From: Spirochaeta sp. UBA5339
Lineage (GTDB): Bacteria; Spirochaetota; Spirochaetia; DSM-2461
NCBI GenBank assembly: GCA_002408085.1
Contig: DHQL01000007.1
Location: 564,259 to 628,258, forward strand
DNA: 64,000 nt
Reading direction: 5' to 3'
The notes beneath the pieces were generated by a model. That model was given only the letters and a program-made list of their open reading frames with translations, was not told the origin of the DNA and made no database searches. The stretch's first letter is position 1. Each line of letters opens with the position of its first letter. This document shows positions 17,328-24,258 of the stretch, one piece after another. The translations under genes and the position numbers were made by a program.

Positions 17328-18041
17328 TCACTCCTTTTCCGGATAGATTGAGACATCTCCCTCAATGGTCTTGAAGAGTGATGATTCAAAAGTTTTAACA
17401 GCCTTCTCGGTGTCCCGTTCTTTTATGCATCCATATAGTTCTGCTGTGTTTTTTACCAGTTCCTCTTTTCCATAGAGGATAAAGTAGCGCTCCCAGAAGC
17501 TTACAGCCAGCTCCCTGAATGAGAAAAAGACGATGGGCAGTATTGTATTCCCCGACAGAATGCAGAGTTCATGGTGAAAACTGAAGATCCTCTCCGCCAG
17601 AACCCGCGGTGTATCACCTTCTCTGAAGGATTCATAAAGTTTATAGAGTGTTTCCAGGTCTTCTGCAGTTATTTCCTGAACAGCAAGGCGGATCGCCAGG
17701 TTTTCGATAACAAGTCTGATCTCAAGAAGAGACTTCATCTCCTTGCGGGGCATGGTCCCGCCGTTGTACTTGAGAATATCCATCAGGGTTTCGATGGTTC
17801 CAGTGCGGTTGTAGTCTGATACTACGACTCCGGCCCGAGGCAGAATCTCAACAAAACCCTTCCGGGCCAGTTCCAGCATACCAGCATTGACCACACCGCG
17901 GCTGACTGACATCCGGGTAGCCAGCTCCCGCTCCGGAGGCAGTTTGTCTCCCGGTGAGAGCTGCCCCGACAGGATCAGCCCTTCAATTTCCTGAACAAAG
18001 AGTTCCTTCAAAGATGGTGATGAAAGTCTGGAAAATTCCAA
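17328..18041 (-). CDS. GntR-family transcriptional regulator, FadR/FCD subfamily
   Basis: The 237-residue protein has an N-terminal winged helix (LSPGDKLPPERELATRMSVSRGVV, split by the usual GntR signature PPERELA). An all-helical C-terminal ligand domain follows, with charged and His residues (EIRLVIENLAIRLA; SFHHELCILSGN) as in FCD metal/ligand pockets. The start is TTG with GGGAG 7 nt upstream. It lies downstream of a DUF5692-like membrane gene on the same strand. A TGGT-N3-ACCA site upstream of that gene fits the FadR-subfamily operator type, so it probably controls that gene. The effector is unknown, likely a small organic acid. Confidence 0.9.
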   Translation of the reverse strand: MEFSRLSSPSLKELFVQEIEGLILSGQLSPGDKLPPERELATRMSVSRGVVNAGMLELARKGFVEILPRAGVVVSDYNRTGTIETLMDILKYNGGTMPRKEMKSLLEIRLVIENLAIRLAVQEITAEDLETLYKLYESFREGDTPRVLAERIFSFHHELCILSGNTILPIVFFSFRELAVSFWERYFILYGKEELVKNTAELYGCIKERDTEKAVKTFESSLFKTIEGDVSIYPEKE

Positions 18042-18075
18042 TTTGATACTCCCGGTCCCAGATTCGGTTCAGGAA

Positions 18076-18115
18076 ATTATACAGGCAGGGGCCGGCTTTT
18101 GCATAGCGCCGGCCC
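18076..18115 (-). promoter_or_regulatory. Putative GntR promoter with GC-rich hairpin
   Basis: On the minus strand TATAAT (18076-18081) lies about 35 nt before the GntR start and could be its -10. Just upstream, GGGCCGGC and GCCGGCCC (18089-18096, 18108-18115) form an 8-bp perfect stem with an 11-nt loop. There is no T-tract, so the hairpin may end the upstream gene weakly or serve as an operator. Confidence 0.4.
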
Positions 18116-18127
18116 TCAAGAGACTGA

Positions 18128-19129
18128 TCAGGCGCTGACCTGGGTTTTCTCCTCACGGAGGTCATAGACTTCCTGGTAGGACTTATGCTCGGTGTAAAGC
18201 TCTTCCTTGTAGGGGTTCTTTCCGGTCTTTTTCATCCGGTAGATCATGTAGCCCACAAGGGCGATGTTGGCCAGCAGTGAGAGAACTCCAAAGGTCATAT
18301 AGATGGCGGGACTGTAGGTCGAGTTGACCGCATACTTTCCGACATCCTGAAAATTGGGAAAGGTCTGGGCAAACATACACCAGATAGCCAGAGTCTGTGC
18401 CCTGTGCTGAAGCCAGGCGCCCTTACCAAGGGTAAATGAACAGAGTGTGGGAGCCAGCAGCAGAGCGAAACCGCAGTACCAGGCGTGGTGGGGCAGACAG
18501 TTATAGGTGTAGGTAAAGTTCCACAGATCGTAGGCAATAATCCAGAACCAGAGCATGTCGGGCCAGAGCATATCCCGGCTGTTATCCCGGGCTGTTCTTC
18601 TTTTTACTGTGATGCCGACCCAACCGGTGATGGCGATGATGTTAAGGAGGCCTGCAACACCGTTCAGATGGTTCCATACTCCTCCGAGAAGGTAGACTCC
18701 CTCATCTACAGAGACCGCTCCTCCCAGATACTTCACACCGACTTCGAAGTCTCTTGCAACGGCTTCCAGTATATTGATGGCAAGAATCAGAGGAGGGAAG
18801 AAGAGGGCCCATTTCTTCTCATAAAGGTGCCACTCCTTTCCGGTTGTCTTGTTTTTCCCTTTCAGATGTCTTATCAGCCAGAAACCGATACATCCCGCTG
18901 TGGACGAGTAAACCTTGGCCAGGTGGAACCAGTCTGTGTAGGTCGTGTCCCTCATTGCGGTAAACCAGAGAACCGTCAGCAGAACAGGCAGGATAACAAA
19001 GGTCGTGAAACCGGCCCATTTGAATCGTCTTGCAACTTCATTGAATACGAACAGGGCTGCCAGAACGACAAACCACATTCCCCATGCCGATGCCGCGGTG
19101 GCTCCCGCAGCGGTATTAAATACAAACAT
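18128..19129 (-). CDS. Polytopic membrane protein, DUF5692-like
   Basis: The 333-residue protein has about nine hydrophobic spans. It carries motifs I associate with the DUF5692 family: FNEVARRFKW near the start, DWFHLAKVYS, ILAINILEA, and DMLWFWIIAYDLWNFTYTYN followed by KGAWLQHRAQTLA. The function of that family is unknown to me; transport or membrane enzymology are both possible. I chose the Met at 19129 because AAGGAG lies just before it; an upstream Met 12 codons earlier has no such site. It probably forms a unit with the GntR regulator downstream. Confidence 0.75.
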   Translation of the reverse strand: MFVFNTAAGATAASAWGMWFVVLAALFVFNEVARRFKWAGFTTFVILPVLLTVLWFTAMRDTTYTDWFHLAKVYSSTAGCIGFWLIRHLKGKNKTTGKEWHLYEKKWALFFPPLILAINILEAVARDFEVGVKYLGGAVSVDEGVYLLGGVWNHLNGVAGLLNIIAITGWVGITVKRRTARDNSRDMLWPDMLWFWIIAYDLWNFTYTYNCLPHHAWYCGFALLLAPTLCSFTLGKGAWLQHRAQTLAIWCMFAQTFPNFQDVGKYAVNSTYSPAIYMTFGVLSLLANIALVGYMIYRMKKTGKNPYKEELYTEHKSYQEVYDLREEKTQVSA

Positions 19130-19464
19130 CTCTTTCTCCTTGAATCCTGATGCGGGCAGATTCATCCCCGGTCATTTATGCAATCCGTTATTTAACATAT
19201 GGTTGAAGCTTGAATAGTTAACTGACTGTACCAGTTTATTTTTAAACTCATAATTAGTCAATAAAAAAATATCAATTCAGTTTTAAAGTGTTTGTATATA
19301 TGAAAATGAAATCATATATATAGAATAAAAATTGTGTCTGGTATCTGGTATGACCAGAGTCAGTCTTTCAGAATTAAGTTTTTTCTGTTACCAGAGAGAG
19401 TTGACTAAATATTTCTAATATTAGTTAATACTAATTAAATTAGATATATTGAAGAGGTGTTCCT
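19130..19464. promoter_or_regulatory. AT-rich divergent control region with three palindromes
   Basis: This stretch of 335 nt separates the DUF5692-like gene from an 84-residue small gene and encodes nothing recognisable. It holds TATATATGA-N8-TCATATATA (19295-19320, 9-bp perfect arms) and TCTGGT-ATG-ACCAGA (19344-19358), which fits the FadR/GntR operator pattern. It also has ATTAGT-N4-ACTAAT (19420-19435) overlapping a possible TTGACT-N18-TTAATA promoter (19401-19430) for the small gene. Confidence 0.5.
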
Positions 19465-19719
19465 GTGGAAGAAGGAAATAAAAATGTTCTTGCCAGCTGT
19501 AAAGATTATGCATCTGTTCATACCTGTGAGTGCTGCAATCATGAAGTGATTCATATCAACTTTTATAATCTGACTATGAGACTCCCCAGAAAGCAGATGA
19601 AGGACTTTGTAGGTATGCTGAATGCAGCCATGTTGAAGATTGATGAATCCGGAGAGTTCTCACAGACAATGGAAGGTGTCTTCAACTTCCATAACTATCT
19701 GGATCGCTGTGAGAGTTGA
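19465..19719 (+). CDS. Small hypothetical protein with CxCC cluster
   Basis: The 84-residue protein has no family I recognise. It has a cysteine and histidine cluster (HTCECCNHEVIH, residues about 22-33), then a basic patch (MRLPRKQMKDF) and a terminal DRCES. The cluster could bind a metal. The GTG start follows AGAGGTG. It is preceded by a possible operator-promoter and followed by a large inverted repeat, and stands alone. Confidence 0.55.
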   Translation: MEEGNKNVLASCKDYASVHTCECCNHEVIHINFYNLTMRLPRKQMKDFVGMLNAAMLKIDESGEFSQTMEGVFNFHNYLDRCES

Positions 19720-19765
19720 TGATATCCAAATAAGGACAGAGACTCCTTCCGGATGAGAAATCACT

Positions 19766-19810
19766 CAACACCCGTTCTGAAGGGGCATTTCACTCAGAGT
19801 CAGGGTGTTG
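19766..19810. repeat. Intergenic inverted repeat, 8-bp arms
   Basis: CAACACCC and GGGTGTTG are perfect arms separated by 29 nt, lying between two convergent genes. No T-tract follows on either strand, so this is not a standard intrinsic terminator. Confidence 0.4.
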
Positions 19811-19834
19811 TCAGTGACTGGGACCTTCCAAATC

Positions 19835-20542
19835 TCAACTATTGTAGATGACCGGCATATTTAAGTGCCATTTTTCCCATAGGGTCTGGTCCGTTAGCAG
19901 CTCTGCCATAAAGTGGCCCACATTTATCCGGCTGCTCTGCCCTGCATCAAACATGGGGCTTCTCTGCTTTGTTTCAAAAACTGTATAGGGGCTTACCTTT
20001 TCACTGTCGATCAGGCCGTCGGGGCGTACCGCCGTCCAGTCCAGCATCTTATCGCCTTCGGGGAATCTTCTGTTCAGGCAGTTTCCGGCCTTCATATTGT
20101 CCCTGTGGGGCGGCAGAATCATATAGATCAGGGCAAAGAGAATCTTCTCTCCAATGGAGTTCTTCTCTCCCCGGGTGGTGTAGGCGGTTGTGCTCATCAG
20201 AATAAACTTCTTTTTCTCTGATCCCCTCTTTATGGCTGAGCAGACAGATTTCACCGTATCAGATACCAGGTTTCGGGGCCTGCCGAACATCCCCTTGAAG
20301 GTAACGTTGTGGCCGAGGCAGGAGACTGCGGCATCACAGCCCTCCAGGAGCCCTTCGATCTGATCTCCCGTAAACTCCGTGATATTTCCTCTAACCCCTT
20401 CAAACAGGGGATTCTCCAGAAGATCGTCGGGTAGAACAGAGCTGTTTCTGAGAACAGCACGGACCGGGATCTCCCTGCCAAGGAGTTCTCTTACAAGCCT
20501 GCTGCCAGTGGCGCCGCTGGCGCCGAGTACAAGTACTTTCAT
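19835..20542 (-). CDS. NAD(P)-binding SDR-like oxidoreductase
   Basis: The 235-residue protein opens with the atypical-SDR Rossmann motif VLGASGATGSRLV and continues with the fold GCDAAVSCLGHN and VRPDGLID, typical of NAD(P)H-binding proteins of the NmrA/YwnB-like group. It may be an enzyme or a redox-sensing protein. I chose the Met at 20542, 1 nt after the regulator stop and preceded by AGGGAG. It is the last gene of a three-gene operon with an XRE regulator and a membrane protein. Confidence 0.8.
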   Translation of the reverse strand: MKVLVLGASGATGSRLVRELLGREIPVRAVLRNSSVLPDDLLENPLFEGVRGNITEFTGDQIEGLLEGCDAAVSCLGHNVTFKGMFGRPRNLVSDTVKSVCSAIKRGSEKKKFILMSTTAYTTRGEKNSIGEKILFALIYMILPPHRDNMKAGNCLNRRFPEGDKMLDWTAVRPDGLIDSEKVSPYTVFETKQRSPMFDAGQSSRINVGHFMAELLTDQTLWEKWHLNMPVIYNS

Positions 20543-20543
20543 C

Positions 20544-20768
20544 TTATTCTCCCTTGTCACCGGTAAAGGTGAATACTTCCTCTACGGTGGTGCCGAAGAC
20601 TCCGGCAATTCTGAAGGCCAGTTCCAGGGTGGGGGAGTACTTCTCCTTCTCTATGGCCGCAATGGTCTGTCTTGTTACACCCGTTTTTTCTGCCAGCTGC
20701 TGCTGAGTCATCTCATCGTGGTCGAAACGGAGCCTGCGGATGTTGTTGCTGATTAGACATTTGCCCAT
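20544..20768 (-). CDS. XRE-family HTH regulator (YgzD-like)
   Basis: This 74-residue protein is essentially one Cro/C1-type helix-turn-helix (MTQQQLAEKTGVTRQTIAAIE), followed by SPTLELAFRIAGVFGTTVEEVF. Small stand-alone regulators of this type are commonly paired with DUF2178-like membrane proteins, and such a gene ends directly before this ATG. It is likely an autoregulator; two palindromes lie upstream of the operon. Confidence 0.88.
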   Translation of the reverse strand: MGKCLISNNIRRLRFDHDEMTQQQLAEKTGVTRQTIAAIEKEKYSPTLELAFRIAGVFGTTVEEVFTFTGDKGE

Positions 20769-21215
20769 CTAGAATCCCCTTCTGTAGAAGATGTAGTTAA
20801 AGAGCTCGCCGACAATATCAGAGAGAAAGCCTGCCAGGATCAGGGTAATAAACATCCAGTTGACCGATCCGCCCAGGGCGATTACCGCCATGGCAAGTAC
20901 AAAACCCAGGGCAAAGATATACATGGAGATCTTTGTGCTTTTCAGCTCGATCAGTTTGTCCCTTTCATCGGAAAACTCCGGACCGTCCTCTCCTCCGCCG
21001 ATTTTATTGCCGATCTCAAAGAGGATCATGCCGATGATTCTCCCCGCAATGGTGACGGGAATCATAATCAGGATTGTTCTTCCCCAGAACTGCAGAACCT
21101 CAGCTCCTTCAAAGCGGCCGTTAAGGTGCATATTCCGGACAACCAGAAAGTAGATAACAAAGATAAGTATCCCTGTTATCAGGGAAGAAATGGATCTTTT
21201 TTCATGATAAGTCAT
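20769..21215 (-). CDS. Four-span membrane protein of HTH-paired (DUF2178-like) type
   Basis: The 148-residue protein has four hydrophobic segments with the cytoplasmic motif SDERDKLIELKSTK between the second and third. This DERD..I..K pattern is typical of membrane proteins that accompany XRE regulators. I chose the Met at 21215, preceded by AAGGAG; an earlier in-frame Met lies in the palindrome region and has no ribosome binding site. It is the first gene of the operon. Function is unknown. Confidence 0.75.
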   Translation of the reverse strand: MTYHEKRSISSLITGILIFVIYFLVVRNMHLNGRFEGAEVLQFWGRTILIMIPVTIAGRIIGMILFEIGNKIGGGEDGPEFSDERDKLIELKSTKISMYIFALGFVLAMAVIALGGSVNWMFITLILAGFLSDIVGELFNYIFYRRGF

Positions 21216-21256
21216 TTTATTTCTCCTTGTATTTGTAAAGTAGTCAGTATATCGTG

Positions 21257-21296
21257 TTTGTTTTAATAAACAAAGTGTATGGTATTGATAACAATA
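21257..21296 (-). promoter_or_regulatory. Twin palindromes upstream of the XRE operon
   Basis: TTTGTTT-TAAT-AAACAAA (21257-21274) and TATTG-ATAA-CAATA (21283-21296) are both perfect and lie 42-81 nt before the first gene. Their shared TTG...CAA core suggests paired operators, plausibly for the XRE protein encoded in the operon. Confidence 0.5.
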
Positions 21297-21445
21297 TGTA
21301 AAGTATATTTTACTTATATAAAGAAAATCTAACATGGAATCTGCAGATAAATTGCGAATTCACGGTCAATTTGACAAATTACAGATCTAAAAGGTATCTT
21401 TTCGGAGTCGGGGGAACTGCCCTTTAACAATGTAAAAAGCGCCAT

Positions 21446-22774
21446 ATGAGAAAGCACCGGGAAGTAAATAAAAAGAAAGTAATCCGCAGCCTCATTGCCT
21501 TCCTTGTTCTGGGGGCCCTGGTCTCTCTGTTTTCGGTTAAGCCGAATCAGATCAAGAAGATGAGACCTCCTGCCATTATGGATGACGACCAGTACAACCC
21601 CTTCCGTTACAGAACGGAGCTCTCCTACGGTGAATCGGTTCCCATCCTCTTTGCCTCCAACAGGGCCTTTAACTATGACAGGAAGGGGCAGCTTCGCTAT
21701 ACAAATAACAGACAGAGCGAAGTCCTGCTGGGAGAGGCGCAGATCTCAATCGCCGGGGAAGATCAGAACTGGCACGATATGACCACCATTGAGGCGGGGA
21801 GGAGATCTCTCAAAAAACCCATCCTTCAGGTGGATGATATGGATATCTTCGGGAAGCTGGAGCGGAGCCGTACAGAGAATGGTGCTTCAGGTCTCTTTGA
21901 CTCACCCGATGCGGAAGAGGTGTTTACCCGCAGAGTCCTGGAGCAGCTGCGCAGCTCCGGCGACCGGGACGTCTACATCTTTATTCACGGCTATAAGGTC
22001 AACTTCGAGAATCCTCTGCTGATCGCCGTGCAGCTCTGGCACTATATGGGGTACAACGGCAGTTTTATCGCCTACAGCTGGCCCTCCACCAGTCACCGGA
22101 ACCTTGCCTATATGAAGGATCTGGATACGGCGGCCATGTCGGCCCGGAGTTTCCGCCTCTTTCTTGACTTCCTTGCGGAGCAGGAGGAGGTTGAGAATAT
22201 CCATATTATCGGCTACAGCGCCGGTACCCGTCTGGTCACCCAGACTCTCTACCAGAAGGCCTTGCAGCTGGGACATCTGACCAGCGATGAGGCCAGGAAG
22301 CAGACAAAGCTGGGAACCGTAATCCTTGCCGGAAGCGATATGGACGCCGGCATATTCACCTCCTATATTATGGACAATATCACCGGAATCCTTGAGAAGA
22401 TGACCCTCTACAGCTCCTCCAAGGATATCATCCTCCTGGGAGCCCGTATCCTTCACTTTACTCCCCGCCTGGGGCAGACCGTCAAACTGAAGAGGATTCC
22501 CGAAGAGGGGCTCTCCAGTGAGCGCATCGAGTGGATCGATGTGAGCGATGCCCCCAGTATCTACTCAAGGGGTGCACACTTCTACTTTCTTGAGAGCCCC
22601 TGGGTGAGCAGCGATGTTCTGATTAACCTCTGGCTGGGCAGCGGGCCTGAAGAGCGGGGTCTGGTCAAAGAAGAGGGGGAGTTTTACTGGAGATTCCCTT
22701 CGGACTATATTGAGACGGGCCGAAGCAGGGTGGACTCCTATCTTGAAGAGGTTCTGTCAGCAGAAGTTCGGTGA
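21446..22774 (+). CDS. DUF900 alpha/beta-hydrolase, membrane anchored
   Basis: The 442-residue protein has one N-terminal membrane anchor (about 12-28) and a DUF900 esterase/lipase-like domain. The hydrolase core shows IFIHGYKVNFENPL, YSWPS and the nucleophile elbow IIGYSAGTRL. A late HFYFLESPWVSSDVL segment is the likely His region. The N-terminal half (FASNRAFNY, YTNNR) is typical of DUF900 proteins. The enzyme probably faces the periplasm. Substrate is unknown. The start has no clear Shine-Dalgarno sequence. It converges with the D-serine dehydratase gene, 2 nt away. Confidence 0.85.
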   Translation: MRKHREVNKKKVIRSLIAFLVLGALVSLFSVKPNQIKKMRPPAIMDDDQYNPFRYRTELSYGESVPILFASNRAFNYDRKGQLRYTNNRQSEVLLGEAQISIAGEDQNWHDMTTIEAGRRSLKKPILQVDDMDIFGKLERSRTENGASGLFDSPDAEEVFTRRVLEQLRSSGDRDVYIFIHGYKVNFENPLLIAVQLWHYMGYNGSFIAYSWPSTSHRNLAYMKDLDTAAMSARSFRLFLDFLAEQEEVENIHIIGYSAGTRLVTQTLYQKALQLGHLTSDEARKQTKLGTVILAGSDMDAGIFTSYIMDNITGILEKMTLYSSSKDIILLGARILHFTPRLGQTVKLKRIPEEGLSSERIEWIDVSDAPSIYSRGAHFYFLESPWVSSDVLINLWLGSGPEERGLVKEEGEFYWRFPSDYIETGRSRVDSYLEEVLSAEVR

Positions 22775-22776
22775 TG

Positions 22777-24144
22777 CTACTCCGGTACTGGTAAAGCCGA
22801 CTGCTTTTCGGCTCTTTTATAGTAGCCTTTCATCTCCTCTTCAGGCACCATTCCGCCTCCGGTGGCCCAGGCAATATGGGTGGCCCTGGTGAGGTTCTCC
22901 GGTGTGAAGCGGGTGAGATATGACCGTCCCTCTTTTGTGGCTGTAAGCATTTCCGGTCCTGTAAAACCGGCCAGAGCCGAGGGTTCGAGGCTGAGATCCT
23001 CAAGATCCGTCAGCAGTTTCAGCCTTCTGAAGAGGGTTTCATCACTCACCGTGCAGCAGCCGCTCAGAAAGGGCTCAATTGTTTTTCCTACGAACCCCGA
23101 GGCCCTGCCCACGGCCAGACCGTCGGCGGATGTTATATTGTCTATGCCGAAGTCCTGGACGCTGACCTTATCATGACAGCCTGTCATCAGTCCCAGGAGC
23201 ATGCAGGGACTGTGGGTCGGCTCGGCAAAGAAGCAGTGGACGGCATCGCCGAAAACCAGTTTCAGTCCGAAGGCGACACCTCCCGGACCGCCTCCCACTC
23301 CGCAGGGGAGATAGACAAAGAGGGGGTGGTCACTGTCCACTCTTTGTCCGGCCTTCTCCAGCTGACCCTTCAACCGCAGGGCGGCGGTGGCATAGCCCAG
23401 AAAGAGCTCGGTTGAGTTTTCATCGTCAACAAAGTGGCAGTTCTCTCCTGCCGACTTCCGGCCCTCCTCTACCGCCAGGCTGTAGTCCCCGTCATACTCC
23501 AACACTGTGACTCCCCGGCCGCGGAGTAGATCCTTTTTCCACTGCCGTGCGTCCCTGGACATATGGACGGTGGTCCGGAATCCCAGGCGGGCTCCCATTA
23601 TACCGATGGAGAGTCCCAGATTCCCCGTTGACCCCACGGCCAGTTCGTGGCGGGAGAAGAGGCTGCGGAAGGGTTCCTCCAGAAGGCGTGTGTAGTTGTC
23701 CGTTTCCTTAAGGTCTTCCATGGTCATAGCAAGACTCTCGGCATGGTGCAGAACCTCGTAGATCCCGCCCCGGGCCTTGATGGAACCGGATACAGGAAGG
23801 TGGCTGTCGCATTTGACCATCAGAGACCCTGTAAATCCCCGGTCTGTAAGCATTCTCAGCCGGGAGGCGTAGGATGGGATGCTCTTCAGGGGGGATTCGA
23901 TAATCCCCCCGGCAGCAGCGGTTTCGGGGAAGGCTGCGGCGATCATGGGGGCAAAACGTTTCAGCCTGGCCTCTGCATCAAGGATATCATCCATTGTAAG
24001 GGGGCTGGTTTTCAGTGCCACCGCCGTGGGCAGAAGGGCCGGATTCTCCCAGAAAGTCTCTTTCAGTTTCACAAGATCTTTCAGGGCAGGCAGCTCTCTT
24101 ATCCACTGATCTCTGGTTTTGCCCCACACCTCTGATTCCCTCAT
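22777..24144 (-). CDS. dsdA: D-serine dehydratase
   Basis: This 455-residue PLP enzyme converts D-serine to pyruvate and ammonia. The motif SGSIKARGGIYE carries the PLP lysine (Lys123), SVGSTGNLGLSIG-like sequence forms the phosphate-binding loop (AVGSTGNLGLS), and CGVGGGPGG the glycine-rich loop. Size matches E. coli DsdA. I chose the Met at 24144 because AGGAGG lies just upstream; an open reading frame extends 78 codons further into the neighbouring promoter without a site. No DsdC regulator or transporter is beside it. Confidence 0.92.
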   Translation of the reverse strand: MRESEVWGKTRDQWIRELPALKDLVKLKETFWENPALLPTAVALKTSPLTMDDILDAEARLKRFAPMIAAAFPETAAAGGIIESPLKSIPSYASRLRMLTDRGFTGSLMVKCDSHLPVSGSIKARGGIYEVLHHAESLAMTMEDLKETDNYTRLLEEPFRSLFSRHELAVGSTGNLGLSIGIMGARLGFRTTVHMSRDARQWKKDLLRGRGVTVLEYDGDYSLAVEEGRKSAGENCHFVDDENSTELFLGYATAALRLKGQLEKAGQRVDSDHPLFVYLPCGVGGGPGGVAFGLKLVFGDAVHCFFAEPTHSPCMLLGLMTGCHDKVSVQDFGIDNITSADGLAVGRASGFVGKTIEPFLSGCCTVSDETLFRRLKLLTDLEDLSLEPSALAGFTGPEMLTATKEGRSYLTRFTPENLTRATHIAWATGGGMVPEEEMKGYYKRAEKQSALPVPE

Positions 24145-24213
24145 CTTCTTCCTCCTGATTCCCGCCGAATAAAACCGCTTTCCTTTATAGAGTACAATTA
24201 TTCGTTTTCTTGT

Positions 24214-24230
24214 AAATACTGCTGGTATTT
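24214..24230. promoter_or_regulatory. Inverted repeat between dsdA and the MFS-HEAT gene
   Basis: AAATAC and GTATTT are perfect arms with a 5-nt spacer in the 114-nt gap between the divergent genes. This is a candidate operator; no confident promoter could be placed. Confidence 0.3.
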
Positions 24231-24258
24231 TTCCCGGAAAACACCGATTATCTTTTTT

